A stretch of 5,332 nt of DNA, from assembly GCA_964344215.1 (NCBI GenBank), contig CAYFMP010000132.1, forward strand, positions 1 to 5,332, in the 5' to 3' direction. The position numbers and the translations under genes are program-made. Positions 1-5,267 of the stretch are shown here, in pieces. Position 1 is the first letter of the stretch. The number at the start of each line of letters is the position of its first letter. The stretch comes from CAYFMP01 sp964344215. Its GTDB lineage: Bacteria > Pseudomonadota > Alphaproteobacteria > Rhodospirillales > Casp-alpha2. Below the pieces are notes generated by a model. The model did no database searches. It saw nothing but the letters and a program-made list of their open reading frames with translations, and had not been told where the DNA came from.

Positions 1-776
1 ATCACCATTGGCCCCGCCGGAATGTCCCGTCGGCCCGCCGCCGATTTGGGCTCGCCGATCACATTGTAGGCATCGGCGCGCTGGCGCACTCGGATTAATC
101 CCGCGTCCATGTCAACGTCCTCCCAACGCAGTCCCCGTGTCTCCGATGCCCGGAGGCCACACAGCGCTGAGACGATCAGCATGGGCGCGAAGGCATCGTC
201 GGCAGCGTCAATCATGGATCGGACCTCCTCCTTGGTCGGAATCCGCAGTTCATGCCCAACCCGGCTTGACCGCAGCACCTTGACGCCCTGGGCGACATTG
301 GCCGGAACCTGGCCATTATCCATGGCGTGGTTCAAGATCAGACGGAGGACGCCCAGAACGCGCCGTGTCATGTGTTCGGAGCGTCCGGAGTCCAACAGGC
401 GGTCGCGGAAGTCGTTCACTGATTTGCGCGCGAGCCGTGACAGTTTGATCCCGTCGATGCCGATGGCGGCATCTTCGATGTGCAGACGAACCTTGTCCTG
501 ATAATCGCGGAGCGTCGCCTTTTCCATCCGCCGCCCTGCCTTCTCGCGGGCGACACAATGCTTGAGCCACTCCTGCGCCGCTTCGCCGACAGTGACTGAA
601 TCCGAATCGTGGACATAGGTGCCATCCCGCACCTTGGGCCGAATGTCCACCAGGAAGGCGTCGGCGTCCTTCTTGCGAGCGAACAGTTTCGCCCTGCGTT
701 TGCCGTCCTGATCGAAGAAATCCACCTGCCAGCGTTCCTTTCCGCTGGGCAGGGTCCGTTTGCGTATGGTCGCCAT
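1..776 (-). CDS. Tyrosine recombinase (phage-type integrase), 3' end cut by the window edge
   Basis: Catalyses site-specific integration and excision of the element. Reading the minus strand from ATG at 776 gives 258 codons with no stop, beginning MATIRKRTLPSGKERWQVDF. Residues 1-55 look like the N-terminal beta-rich arm-type DNA-binding domain. Residues 60-165 look like the SAM-like core-binding domain (GEAAQEWLKH, then helices ending in LILNHAMDNGQVPANVA). The catalytic domain starts near 178. It shows the box I arginine in CGLRASETRGLRW (R209) and the catalytic-lysine region GEPKSAAGRRDIP (K244). The box II HxxR and the tyrosine nucleophile would lie beyond base 1, so catalytic completeness cannot be judged. 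Full-length relatives usually have roughly 350-420 residues. GGAGGT (781-786, minus strand) sits 4 nt before the ATG and supports the start. It is transcribed away from the replication operon, as is usual for an integrase at an element's end. Confidence 0.95.
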   Translation of the reverse strand, partial: MATIRKRTLPSGKERWQVDFFDQDGKRRAKLFARKKDADAFLVDIRPKVRDGTYVHDSDSVTVGEAAQEWLKHCVAREKAGRRMEKATLRDYQDKVRLHIEDAAIGIDGIKLSRLARKSVNDFRDRLLDSGRSEHMTRRVLGVLRLILNHAMDNGQVPANVAQGVKVLRSSRVGHELRIPTKEEVRSMIDAADDAFAPMLIVSALCGLRASETRGLRWEDVDMDAGLIRVRQRADAYNVIGEPKSAAGRRDIPAGPMV

Positions 777-809
777 TTCCACCTCCGATGCCGTCTGAAT
801 CTGTAGCAG

Positions 810-838
810 TTGTCAAAGTTCGTTAATACTGATATAAA
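810..838 (+). promoter_or_regulatory. Predicted sigma70-type promoter for the rightward operon
   Basis: TTGTCA (810-815) and TATAAA (833-838) are separated by exactly 17 nt; each box matches the consensus at 5 of 6 positions. Transcription would start near 845, leaving a leader of about 65 nt before the ATG at 909. The stretch is visibly more AT-rich than the flanking genes. It is the only convincing promoter upstream of the four tightly packed plus-strand genes, so it probably drives all of them. Confidence 0.6.
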
Positions 839-846
839 CCGTATCA
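830..846. promoter_or_regulatory. Short inverted repeat over both -10 regions, possible operator
   Basis: TGATA (830-834) and TATCA (842-846) are perfect inverted arms separated by 7 nt. They cover the -10 of both predicted divergent promoters. A bound repressor here could switch both the integrase and the operon. The arms are only 5 bp, so chance occurrence is quite possible. The candidate binders encoded nearby are the MerR-like protein at 909 and the AlpA-like protein at 1643. Confidence 0.25.
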
Positions 847-859
847 ATCGCACTTGCAA
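831..859 (-). promoter_or_regulatory. Possible weak promoter for the integrase, overlapping the rightward one
   Basis: On the minus strand TTGCAA (859-854) is followed after 17 nt by TATATC (836-831), with 4 of 6 consensus positions in each box. It would start transcription near 824, about 48 nt before the integrase ATG. Its -10 shares bases with the -10 of the rightward promoter, so the two could not be occupied by polymerase together. The boxes are weak, so this is tentative. Confidence 0.3.
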
Positions 860-895
860 CGGATTGTCGCGTGTGTGAGACTTCTGTTCATGATT

Positions 896-899
896 GGAG
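896..899 (+). promoter_or_regulatory. Ribosome binding site that decides the start at 909
   Basis: GGAG lies 9 nt before the ATG at 909. The longer in-frame option, TTG at 894, has no purine-rich site in front of it and would bury this GGAG inside the coding sequence. The ATG at 909 is therefore preferred. Confidence 0.55.
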
Positions 900-908
900 C
901 ATTCGACA

Positions 909-1646
909 ATGACAGCCGACGAACGGGACGCCCTGGAAACGCAGGAAGCGCCCCTCTATGGCGACGAGGAAATGGTGGGCGCATCGGGCGTGCCCCTGCC
1001 CAGTCTGCGTGTCCTACAAGCGGCGGGAGCCATTCAGTCCGAGAAGACGCCCAAACACCATGGCGGGTTCAAACGGATGTGGTCGGAACGGGATGTCTAC
1101 AAGGCCGCCATCGCGTCGGCCCTGGGCGAGCAATTCTCGTGGAACATCCGGACCGTCGCCGAGGCCATGTCCAAGATTCATCCGTCGGCCTGGGAGGTTC
1201 TGATCACGACGGCCTTGTGGGAGGAGGACTGGCGAAAGAAGACCATCGTCACATCGACGGAATTCGACTGCTACCTGGACCTGCTCGACCGCAAGATCCT
1301 GTTTCTCCGGGTGCCGCCGATCACCCTGGCCCTGTTGCCCGACAGCCAATTGGGACAACCCGACCTGCTTCTCGGCGTCGCCAAGGACGAGGGTTTCCTC
1401 ATGCTGCCTTGGGCATTCGGCTCGCCCCATGGCCGGGCCAAGATGAAAAAGGCTCTGGACGCCAAGGAATATCAGTTGGCCGAGCATCTCTACAAACTGG
1501 GCATGGCGTCCCGCGACAACTTTCTCGGCAAGGCCACCCTCAACGTCAGCATGCAGGTTCGCAAAGCATGGCACCGGCTCCAAGGCCGCGAGGCTTACTT
1601 TATTCAAGAAACCATTCAGTTCGGGAAAGGAGGCCCTAACAAATGA
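909..1646 (+). CDS. MerR-like winged-helix protein with a long C-terminal domain of unknown function
   Basis: First gene of the operon, 245 residues from ATG 909. Residues 28-92 read like a divergent MerR-type winged helix: VPLPSLRVLQAAGAI fits the recognition-helix and wing entry (family pattern LRYYEREGLI), RMWSERDVYKAAIASAL fits the YxxxDVxxL segment, and FSWNIRTVAEAMSKI fits the following helices. Residues 93-245 match nothing I recognise. They are helix-rich, with an aromatic, hydrophobic middle (TALWEEDWRKK, LFLRVPPITLALLP, GFLMLPWAF) and a basic helical tail. No signal peptide or membrane segment is evident, so it is probably cytoplasmic. Its place directly downstream of the divergent promoter suggests a regulator of the int/replication switch, but this is inference. 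The stop overlaps the next start (ATGA). An alternative is a replication accessory protein rather than a transcription factor. Confidence 0.85.
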   Translation: MTADERDALETQEAPLYGDEEMVGASGVPLPSLRVLQAAGAIQSEKTPKHHGGFKRMWSERDVYKAAIASALGEQFSWNIRTVAEAMSKIHPSAWEVLITTALWEEDWRKKTIVTSTEFDCYLDLLDRKILFLRVPPITLALLPDSQLGQPDLLLGVAKDEGFLMLPWAFGSPHGRAKMKKALDAKEYQLAEHLYKLGMASRDNFLGKATLNVSMQVRKAWHRLQGREAYFIQETIQFGKGGPNK

Positions 1647-1951
1647 TGAGATACACCAGCAACGCGCCCAAGACGGCTCCGCAGCCCGACGCTGCACCCG
1701 TCTCGGCACCTGAACCCCAGGCACCGGCCAACGATCCGACGCCCGCTGTCCCCAACATCGGCGATGATCTGCTGCGCGGTGCCGACGAGATTGCCAAGTT
1801 CATGTTCGGCGACGTGAAGCATCGGCGCAAAGTCTATTACCTGACCGGCGATGCCAAGAAGGGCCTGCCTTACTTCAAGATCGGATCCCTGATCTGTGCC
1901 CGCAAAAGCACCCTGCTGAACTGGGTCGCCGAACAAGAGGGACGCCGGTGA
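1643..1951 (+). CDS. Small AlpA/excisionase-like helix-turn-helix protein
   Basis: 102 residues. Residues 8-38 are a proline/alanine-rich, probably disordered leader (APQPDAAPVSAPEPQAP). Residues 43-97 form a compact DNA-binding-like domain: LRGADEIAKFMFGD looks like the first helices, KVYYLTGDAKKGLPYFKIGS like the strand/wing stretch (family pattern LPVFRLG), and ICARKSTLLNWVAEQE like the closing helix. This matches the general plan of MerR-like minimal HTH proteins used as AlpA regulators and excisionases in integrated elements. AAGGAGG (1627-1633) lies 9 nt before ATG 1643; the adjacent ATG at 1646 is the only nearby alternative. It overlaps the upstream stop by 4 nt and the downstream start by 4 nt, implying translational coupling. 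It may direct excision together with the integrase or regulate the operon. The fold call is firmer than the role. Confidence 0.85.
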   Translation: MMRYTSNAPKTAPQPDAAPVSAPEPQAPANDPTPAVPNIGDDLLRGADEIAKFMFGDVKHRRKVYYLTGDAKKGLPYFKIGSLICARKSTLLNWVAEQEGRR

Positions 1952-2346
1952 TCGCCCCCAACCCAATCCTGGCCATCGATGCCGTTCGCATCCAGCATCC
2001 CTTGCTGGCGTGGTACGGCTTTGGTCCCCGCCCGCAGGACCGGCACGAGTTCCATCGCCATCGCTCCGTCATGACGGAACCCTGGCAGGTGGCACAATTC
2101 CAGCGCGCTGTCGAATGGCTCGACCAGGCGAAGCGGACCCGCACTGTCAGACGGCGGCACACCAGCTATGGCTGGAAGCATGTCGCGGAGCGCTGGCATG
2201 GCCGCAAAACGCCCGACCGCGATCCCTACATCGCCGAGGGCATGTTTATCGCCGCCGCCATTCACTTAGGCTTCCAGGCGCGCCCGCTGCGCGGCGGCAT
2301 GTCCGTCTGGCTCAACATCGCCGAAACATCACACGACTGCCCCTGA
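1948..2346 (+). CDS. Small protein of unknown function, primase-operon partner
   Basis: 132 residues from GTG 1948, whose GTGA overlaps the preceding stop. AAGAGGG (1935-1941) lies 6 nt upstream and supports this non-ATG start. The N-terminal half is rich in His, Arg and Pro. The C-terminal half holds the most conserved-looking parts: RRRHTSYGWKHVAERWHGR (residues 68-86), then YIAEGMFIAAAIHLGFQARPL (94-114) and a final WLNIA. The second block is one amphipathic helix rather than a membrane span. I recall proteins with a comparable SYGxKHxAERW ... YxxxGxFIAAAIxxGF pattern beside primases in alphaproteobacterial islands, but I know no assigned function. The strongly basic first block suggests nucleic-acid contact. 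Tight placement between the AlpA-like gene and the primase suggests a replication or regulatory accessory role (inference). Confidence 0.8.
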   Translation: MIAPNPILAIDAVRIQHPLLAWYGFGPRPQDRHEFHRHRSVMTEPWQVAQFQRAVEWLDQAKRTRTVRRRHTSYGWKHVAERWHGRKTPDRDPYIAEGMFIAAAIHLGFQARPLRGGMSVWLNIAETSHDCP

Positions 2347-2347
2347 C

Positions 2348-4960
2348 ATGGAAGCAATGACCGACCTTCCCGCCCGTTCCCTGCCGACACCCGAGGTGTT
2401 GACCGACCTGCGCCTCGCGTTGTGGCGCAACGGCTACCGTCCGGTGCCGGTCGTGGGCGCGCATCTGGCGGTCAAGTCGGCGGGCAAACGCCCGATGATG
2501 AAGGGCTGGGAGACGGTCTGTGCCAATGCCGACGAGGCGGAAGTCACCCGCTGGAGCCGGGCACAGCGCAATTGCACCAACACCGGCCTTCTCTGCGGCG
2601 ACATCGTCGCCGTCGATATCGACGTGCCGGTGGACGGGCTTTCGGGCGAAATCGAACGGCTGGCCCGCGACATGCTGGGCGACACCCCCTTGAAACGCAT
2701 CGGTCGCGCGCCCAAGTCGCTGCTGGCCTACCGCGCCGATGTCCCCTTCGACAAGGTGCAGACACCGGAACTGCTGTTGGCGGGCGACATTCCCATCCGG
2801 GTCGAGGTTCTGGCCTCCGGGCAACAGTTCGTCGGCTTCGGCATCCATCCTGACACCCGAGCCGACTATCACTGGCCCGACCAATCGCCACTCGATATTG
2901 CTGCCGACGAACTACCTGTGGTCAGCCAGGATCAAATCGCCACCTTCGTCACCGAGGCCGAAACCCTGTTGCGCAATGGGGGTGCCGAGTCCCGTACCGA
3001 ACGCCGGGAAATCGACCGCAAGGGTCGCATGCTGGCCGGTCTCCGGGCCAAGGATACGCCTTCCCGCGAGACCATCGCCGAGGCCCTGAGCCATGTTCCC
3101 AACGACGACATGCCCTACGATGAATGGATCCGGGTCGGCTTTGCCCTTTACCATGGCCTCGGAGACGCCGGGCGCGATCTGTGGGAGACCTGGTCGGCGC
3201 AATCTGCCAAGAACGATCCCACCCTCACCACCGACAAATGGCCTAGCTTTGCTGACGGTCGTAGCATTACCGTCGGCACCCTGTTCTGGATGGCAGCACA
3301 TAACGGCTGGCGTCGCTCCAAAAGAAAGGATGTATCCCGCAACACCGACATGCCCGACGACGAGGCATCCGCCGGGCGACCCAACATCCGTGTGGTGGCC
3401 GGGCAATTGCCGCGCGTCGTTGATCAGGCCGAGCAAGCTCTGATCCGGGCCGATCTGTCCCTCTACCAGCGCGGCAGCATGATCGTGCGCCCGGCCATGA
3501 CCTCGGTGATGGTCGCCGACGGCCGCACCGCCCTCGCCCAGCGTCTCATCCACGTCAAATCCCACCACGTCGCCGAGGCCATGACGCGGGCCGCGTCCTG
3601 GGAACGGTTCGACGGACGAATGCAGGAATGGGTCGCCATGGATTGCACCATCCGCATCGCCGATACCTATCTTGCCCGCGAGGGATTATGGAACCTGCCG
3701 GTGCTCACCGGCATCGTCCATTGCCCGACACTCAGGCCCGACGGCTCGATCCTGGACCGCCCCGGCTACGACGCCGCCACCGGCATGCTGTTCGATCCCC
3801 AGGGCACCAGCTTTCCCGCCATCACGCCCGAGCCTGATCGCGACGAGGCCCTGGCGGCGCTCGCCTTCCTGCGTGGATTGATCGACAGCTTCCCTTTTGT
3901 CGGCGACGGCGACCGGGCAGTGGCCCTGTCCGGTATTCTCACCACGGCAATCCGCCGCTCGCTTCCCACCGCACCGCTGCACGCCTTCAACGCGCCGGTC
4001 GCCGGATCGGGTAAGTCATTGCTCGTGGACATCGCCAGTATGATTGTCTCGGGCCGGTCCGCCGCCGTCATCGCCCAAGGCAAGACCGAGGAGGAAATGG
4101 AAAAGCGTCTCGGAGCCGCCCTGATCGCCGGTGACGCACTGGTCTCCATCGACAACTGCGAGACGGCGCTGGGCGGCGAATTGATCTGTCAGGCCCTCAC
4201 TCAGCCCACCTTGAAGATCCGGGTTCTGGGCAAATCGTTGAACGCAGAGGTGCCAAGCAACGCCGCCATGTTCGCCACCGGCAACAATCTCTCAGTGGTC
4301 GGCGAAATAACCCGGAGAGTAAGCCGCTGCACCCTTGATGCGCAAGTCGAGCGGCCCGAGTTGCGGGAGTTCGACCGTGACCCCATCGCCGCCATCCATG
4401 CCGACCGTGGCAACTATGCCGTTGCCGCCATCACCATCCTGCGCGCCTTCCATGTCGCGGGCCGACCCCAGCAGGTCTCACCGCTCGGCTCTTTCACAGA
4501 ATGGTCACGTTGGGTGCGGGATGCCCTGATCTGGCTGGGCGAAGCCGACCCCTGCGCCACCATGGAACAGGTCCGCGAGGCCGATCCGCGTCTCGAATCC
4601 CTCACCATGGTGATCGAGCAATGGCACTCAGTGATTGGCGAACGCAGGGTCTCGGCCAAGGAAGTCATCGATGCCGCCGTCGATCAACACCAGACCGGCT
4701 ACGGAGGACGCTACGAGTTCATCCATCCGGAGTTCCGCGAGGCGCTCCTGGTCGTGGCTGGCGACGGCGGTGCAGTCAACAGCCGACGCCTCGGCAAATG
4801 GCTTGCGGGTCACCAGAACCGCATCGTCGATGGCATGAAGATCGTCTCCGACGGCGTTGTACGCGGAATTGCCCGTTGGCGACTGGTCGATGCGGATTGG
4901 AACAAGCACACTGACGAAGGATACCAGGATGTACGATTCCTCGACGCCCGCTCCGCATGA
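2348..4960 (+). CDS. Bifunctional DNA primase-polymerase fused to an AAA+/SF3-like helicase (replication initiator)
   Basis: 870 residues; the element's likely replication protein, combining primer synthesis and helicase loading or unwinding. Residues 18-185 form a Prim-Pol (archaeo-eukaryotic primase) domain: the metal-binding hhDhD motif is IVAVDIDVP (D90, D92), followed by RAPKSLLAYR (120-129) and EVLASGQQFVGFGIHPDTRADYHW (153-176), typical of this domain. Residues about 225-320 resemble a PriCT-2 primase C-terminal domain (DDMPYDEWIRVGFALYH). After a linker family region (345-545) comes an ATPase: Walker A APVAGSGKS (549-557, K556), Walker B LVSIDN (D602), sensor-like FATGNN (642-647) and a basic pair RR at 656-657. 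The first Walker A position is Pro where Gly/Ala is usual. The tail (765-860) looks like a winged-helix DNA-binding region. The ATG lies 1 nt after the upstream stop without a clear Shine-Dalgarno, so translation is probably coupled; ATG 2357 is an alternative start. Confidence 0.93.
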   Translation: MEAMTDLPARSLPTPEVLTDLRLALWRNGYRPVPVVGAHLAVKSAGKRPMMKGWETVCANADEAEVTRWSRAQRNCTNTGLLCGDIVAVDIDVPVDGLSGEIERLARDMLGDTPLKRIGRAPKSLLAYRADVPFDKVQTPELLLAGDIPIRVEVLASGQQFVGFGIHPDTRADYHWPDQSPLDIAADELPVVSQDQIATFVTEAETLLRNGGAESRTERREIDRKGRMLAGLRAKDTPSRETIAEALSHVPNDDMPYDEWIRVGFALYHGLGDAGRDLWETWSAQSAKNDPTLTTDKWPSFADGRSITVGTLFWMAAHNGWRRSKRKDVSRNTDMPDDEASAGRPNIRVVAGQLPRVVDQAEQALIRADLSLYQRGSMIVRPAMTSVMVADGRTALAQRLIHVKSHHVAEAMTRAASWERFDGRMQEWVAMDCTIRIADTYLAREGLWNLPVLTGIVHCPTLRPDGSILDRPGYDAATGMLFDPQGTSFPAITPEPDRDEALAALAFLRGLIDSFPFVGDGDRAVALSGILTTAIRRSLPTAPLHAFNAPVAGSGKSLLVDIASMIVSGRSAAVIAQGKTEEEMEKRLGAALIAGDALVSIDNCETALGGELICQALTQPTLKIRVLGKSLNAEVPSNAAMFATGNNLSVVGEITRRVSRCTLDAQVERPELREFDRDPIAAIHADRGNYAVAAITILRAFHVAGRPQQVSPLGSFTEWSRWVRDALIWLGEADPCATMEQVREADPRLESLTMVIEQWHSVIGERRVSAKEVIDAAVDQHQTGYGGRYEFIHPEFREALLVVAGDGGAVNSRRLGKWLAGHQNRIVDGMKIVSDGVVRGIARWRLVDADWNKHTDEGYQDVRFLDARSA

Positions 4961-5267
4961 CCCCTGCGCCAATGTGGTGGGTATGGTGGGTTTGGTGGGT
5001 TTGTTCCGGCTTATTCTTTACAGTGTCAGATTTTGGCAGTGGAGGTGTGACAGTTACAGGAACGGGCCAGATAAAACCCACCAAACCCACCAAACCCACC
5101 CCTCGGAAGAATACGGCGCGACCGAACTGCGGTGCAGACAAGAACCGTGCCAACAATGGCTCGCAAACCTGGGAAAGTTTGAGAAACAAGCGGTTCCTCT
5201 GGGAGAGATTCGTATGCGGCGGGCTCCAGCGCATAAGCCGTCCAGCGTGAGGGCCGCCTATGCCTAA
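4929..5267 (+). CDS. Uncertain small ORF running through the iteron repeats
   Basis: 112 residues, starting inside the last 32 nt of the primase gene. GAAGGA (4916-4921) lies 7 nt before the ATG, and the stop overlaps the next start by 8 nt, which fits an operon gene. The left repeat arm is translated as VVGMVGLVGL (residues 16-25) and the right arm as THQTHQTHP; the remainder (QQWLANLGKFEKQAVPLGEIRMRR) looks moderately protein-like with a basic tail. The repeats may dictate the sequence rather than selection on a protein. A competing frame, 4957-5250, also overlaps the primase stop (ATGA) and yields a less natural tryptophan-rich product. No recognisable family. The region may simply be non-coding origin DNA. 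Confidence 0.3.
   Translation: MYDSSTPAPHDPCANVVGMVGLVGLFRLILYSVRFWQWRCDSYRNGPDKTHQTHQTHPSEEYGATELRCRQEPCQQWLANLGKFEKQAVPLGEIRMRRAPAHKPSSVRAAYA
4976..5002 (+). repeat. Three direct 9-bp repeats, left arm (GGTGGGTTT)
   Basis: Units at 4976-4984, 4985-4993 and 4994-5002. The first unit reads GGTGGGTAT; the other two are exact GGTGGGTTT. The array begins 16 nt after the primase-helicase stop. The arm is the inverted partner of 5074-5100. Confidence 0.97.
5074..5100 (-). repeat. Three inverted 9-bp repeats, right arm (AAACCCACC on plus strand)
   Basis: Units at 5074-5082, 5083-5091 and 5092-5100, all exact AAACCCACC, the reverse complement of the left-arm unit. The 27-bp arm pairs with the left arm at 26 of 27 positions; the single mismatch involves base 4983. 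Confidence 0.97.

Larger units (their letters stand above)
4976..5100. other. Candidate replication origin: iteron-like arrays facing each other
   Basis: Two 27-bp arms of 9-bp repeats flank a 71-bp spacer (5003-5073). The spacer is about 48% GC by hand count, clearly lower than the surrounding genes, with an AT-rich patch at 5009-5022 and a small inner inverted pair TGTCA (5024-5028) / TGACA (5048-5052). Known precedent: phage P4 alpha protein, also a primase-helicase, binds short direct repeats in its origin and crr regions through its C-terminal domain. The location just behind the primase-helicase gene, the repeat length and the symmetry suggest an origin bound by that protein. Alternatives: a long RNA hairpin in the operon transcript, a G-quadruplex regulatory site, or an intergenic repeat family. 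Not a standard terminator, as no T-run follows the right arm. Confidence 0.45.

Noticed and set aside
316..859. Two minus-strand reading frames of 147 and 166 residues
   Set aside because: They are out-of-frame shadows of the integrase; only the frame from ATG 776 gives recognisable recombinase motifs.
854..1639. Plus-strand frame of 261 residues overlapping the MerR-like gene
   Set aside because: Low-complexity Gly/Arg/Pro-rich translation typical of a wrong frame in GC-rich DNA, and not coupled to the next gene.
1014..1724. Minus-strand frame of 236 residues opposite the MerR-like gene
   Set aside because: No recognisable motif, no fitting ribosome binding site, and the plus strand gives a coherent, operon-coupled gene.
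4976..5100. CRISPR array
   Set aside because: The units are 9 bp, contiguous without spacers, and inverted in the second half; no cas genes are present.
4976..5100. Rho-independent terminator of the operon
   Set aside because: The 71-nt loop is far too long and no T-run follows the right arm; further genes continue immediately downstream on the same strand.
4957..5250. Plus-strand ORF of 97 residues with tryptophan-rich start (MWWVWWVWWV), ATGA overlap with the primase stop
   Set aside because: The start is dictated by the GGTGGG repeats, the product looks unnatural, and the alternative frame 4929-5267 has the better ribosome binding site and more protein-like tail. Kept only as an alternative.
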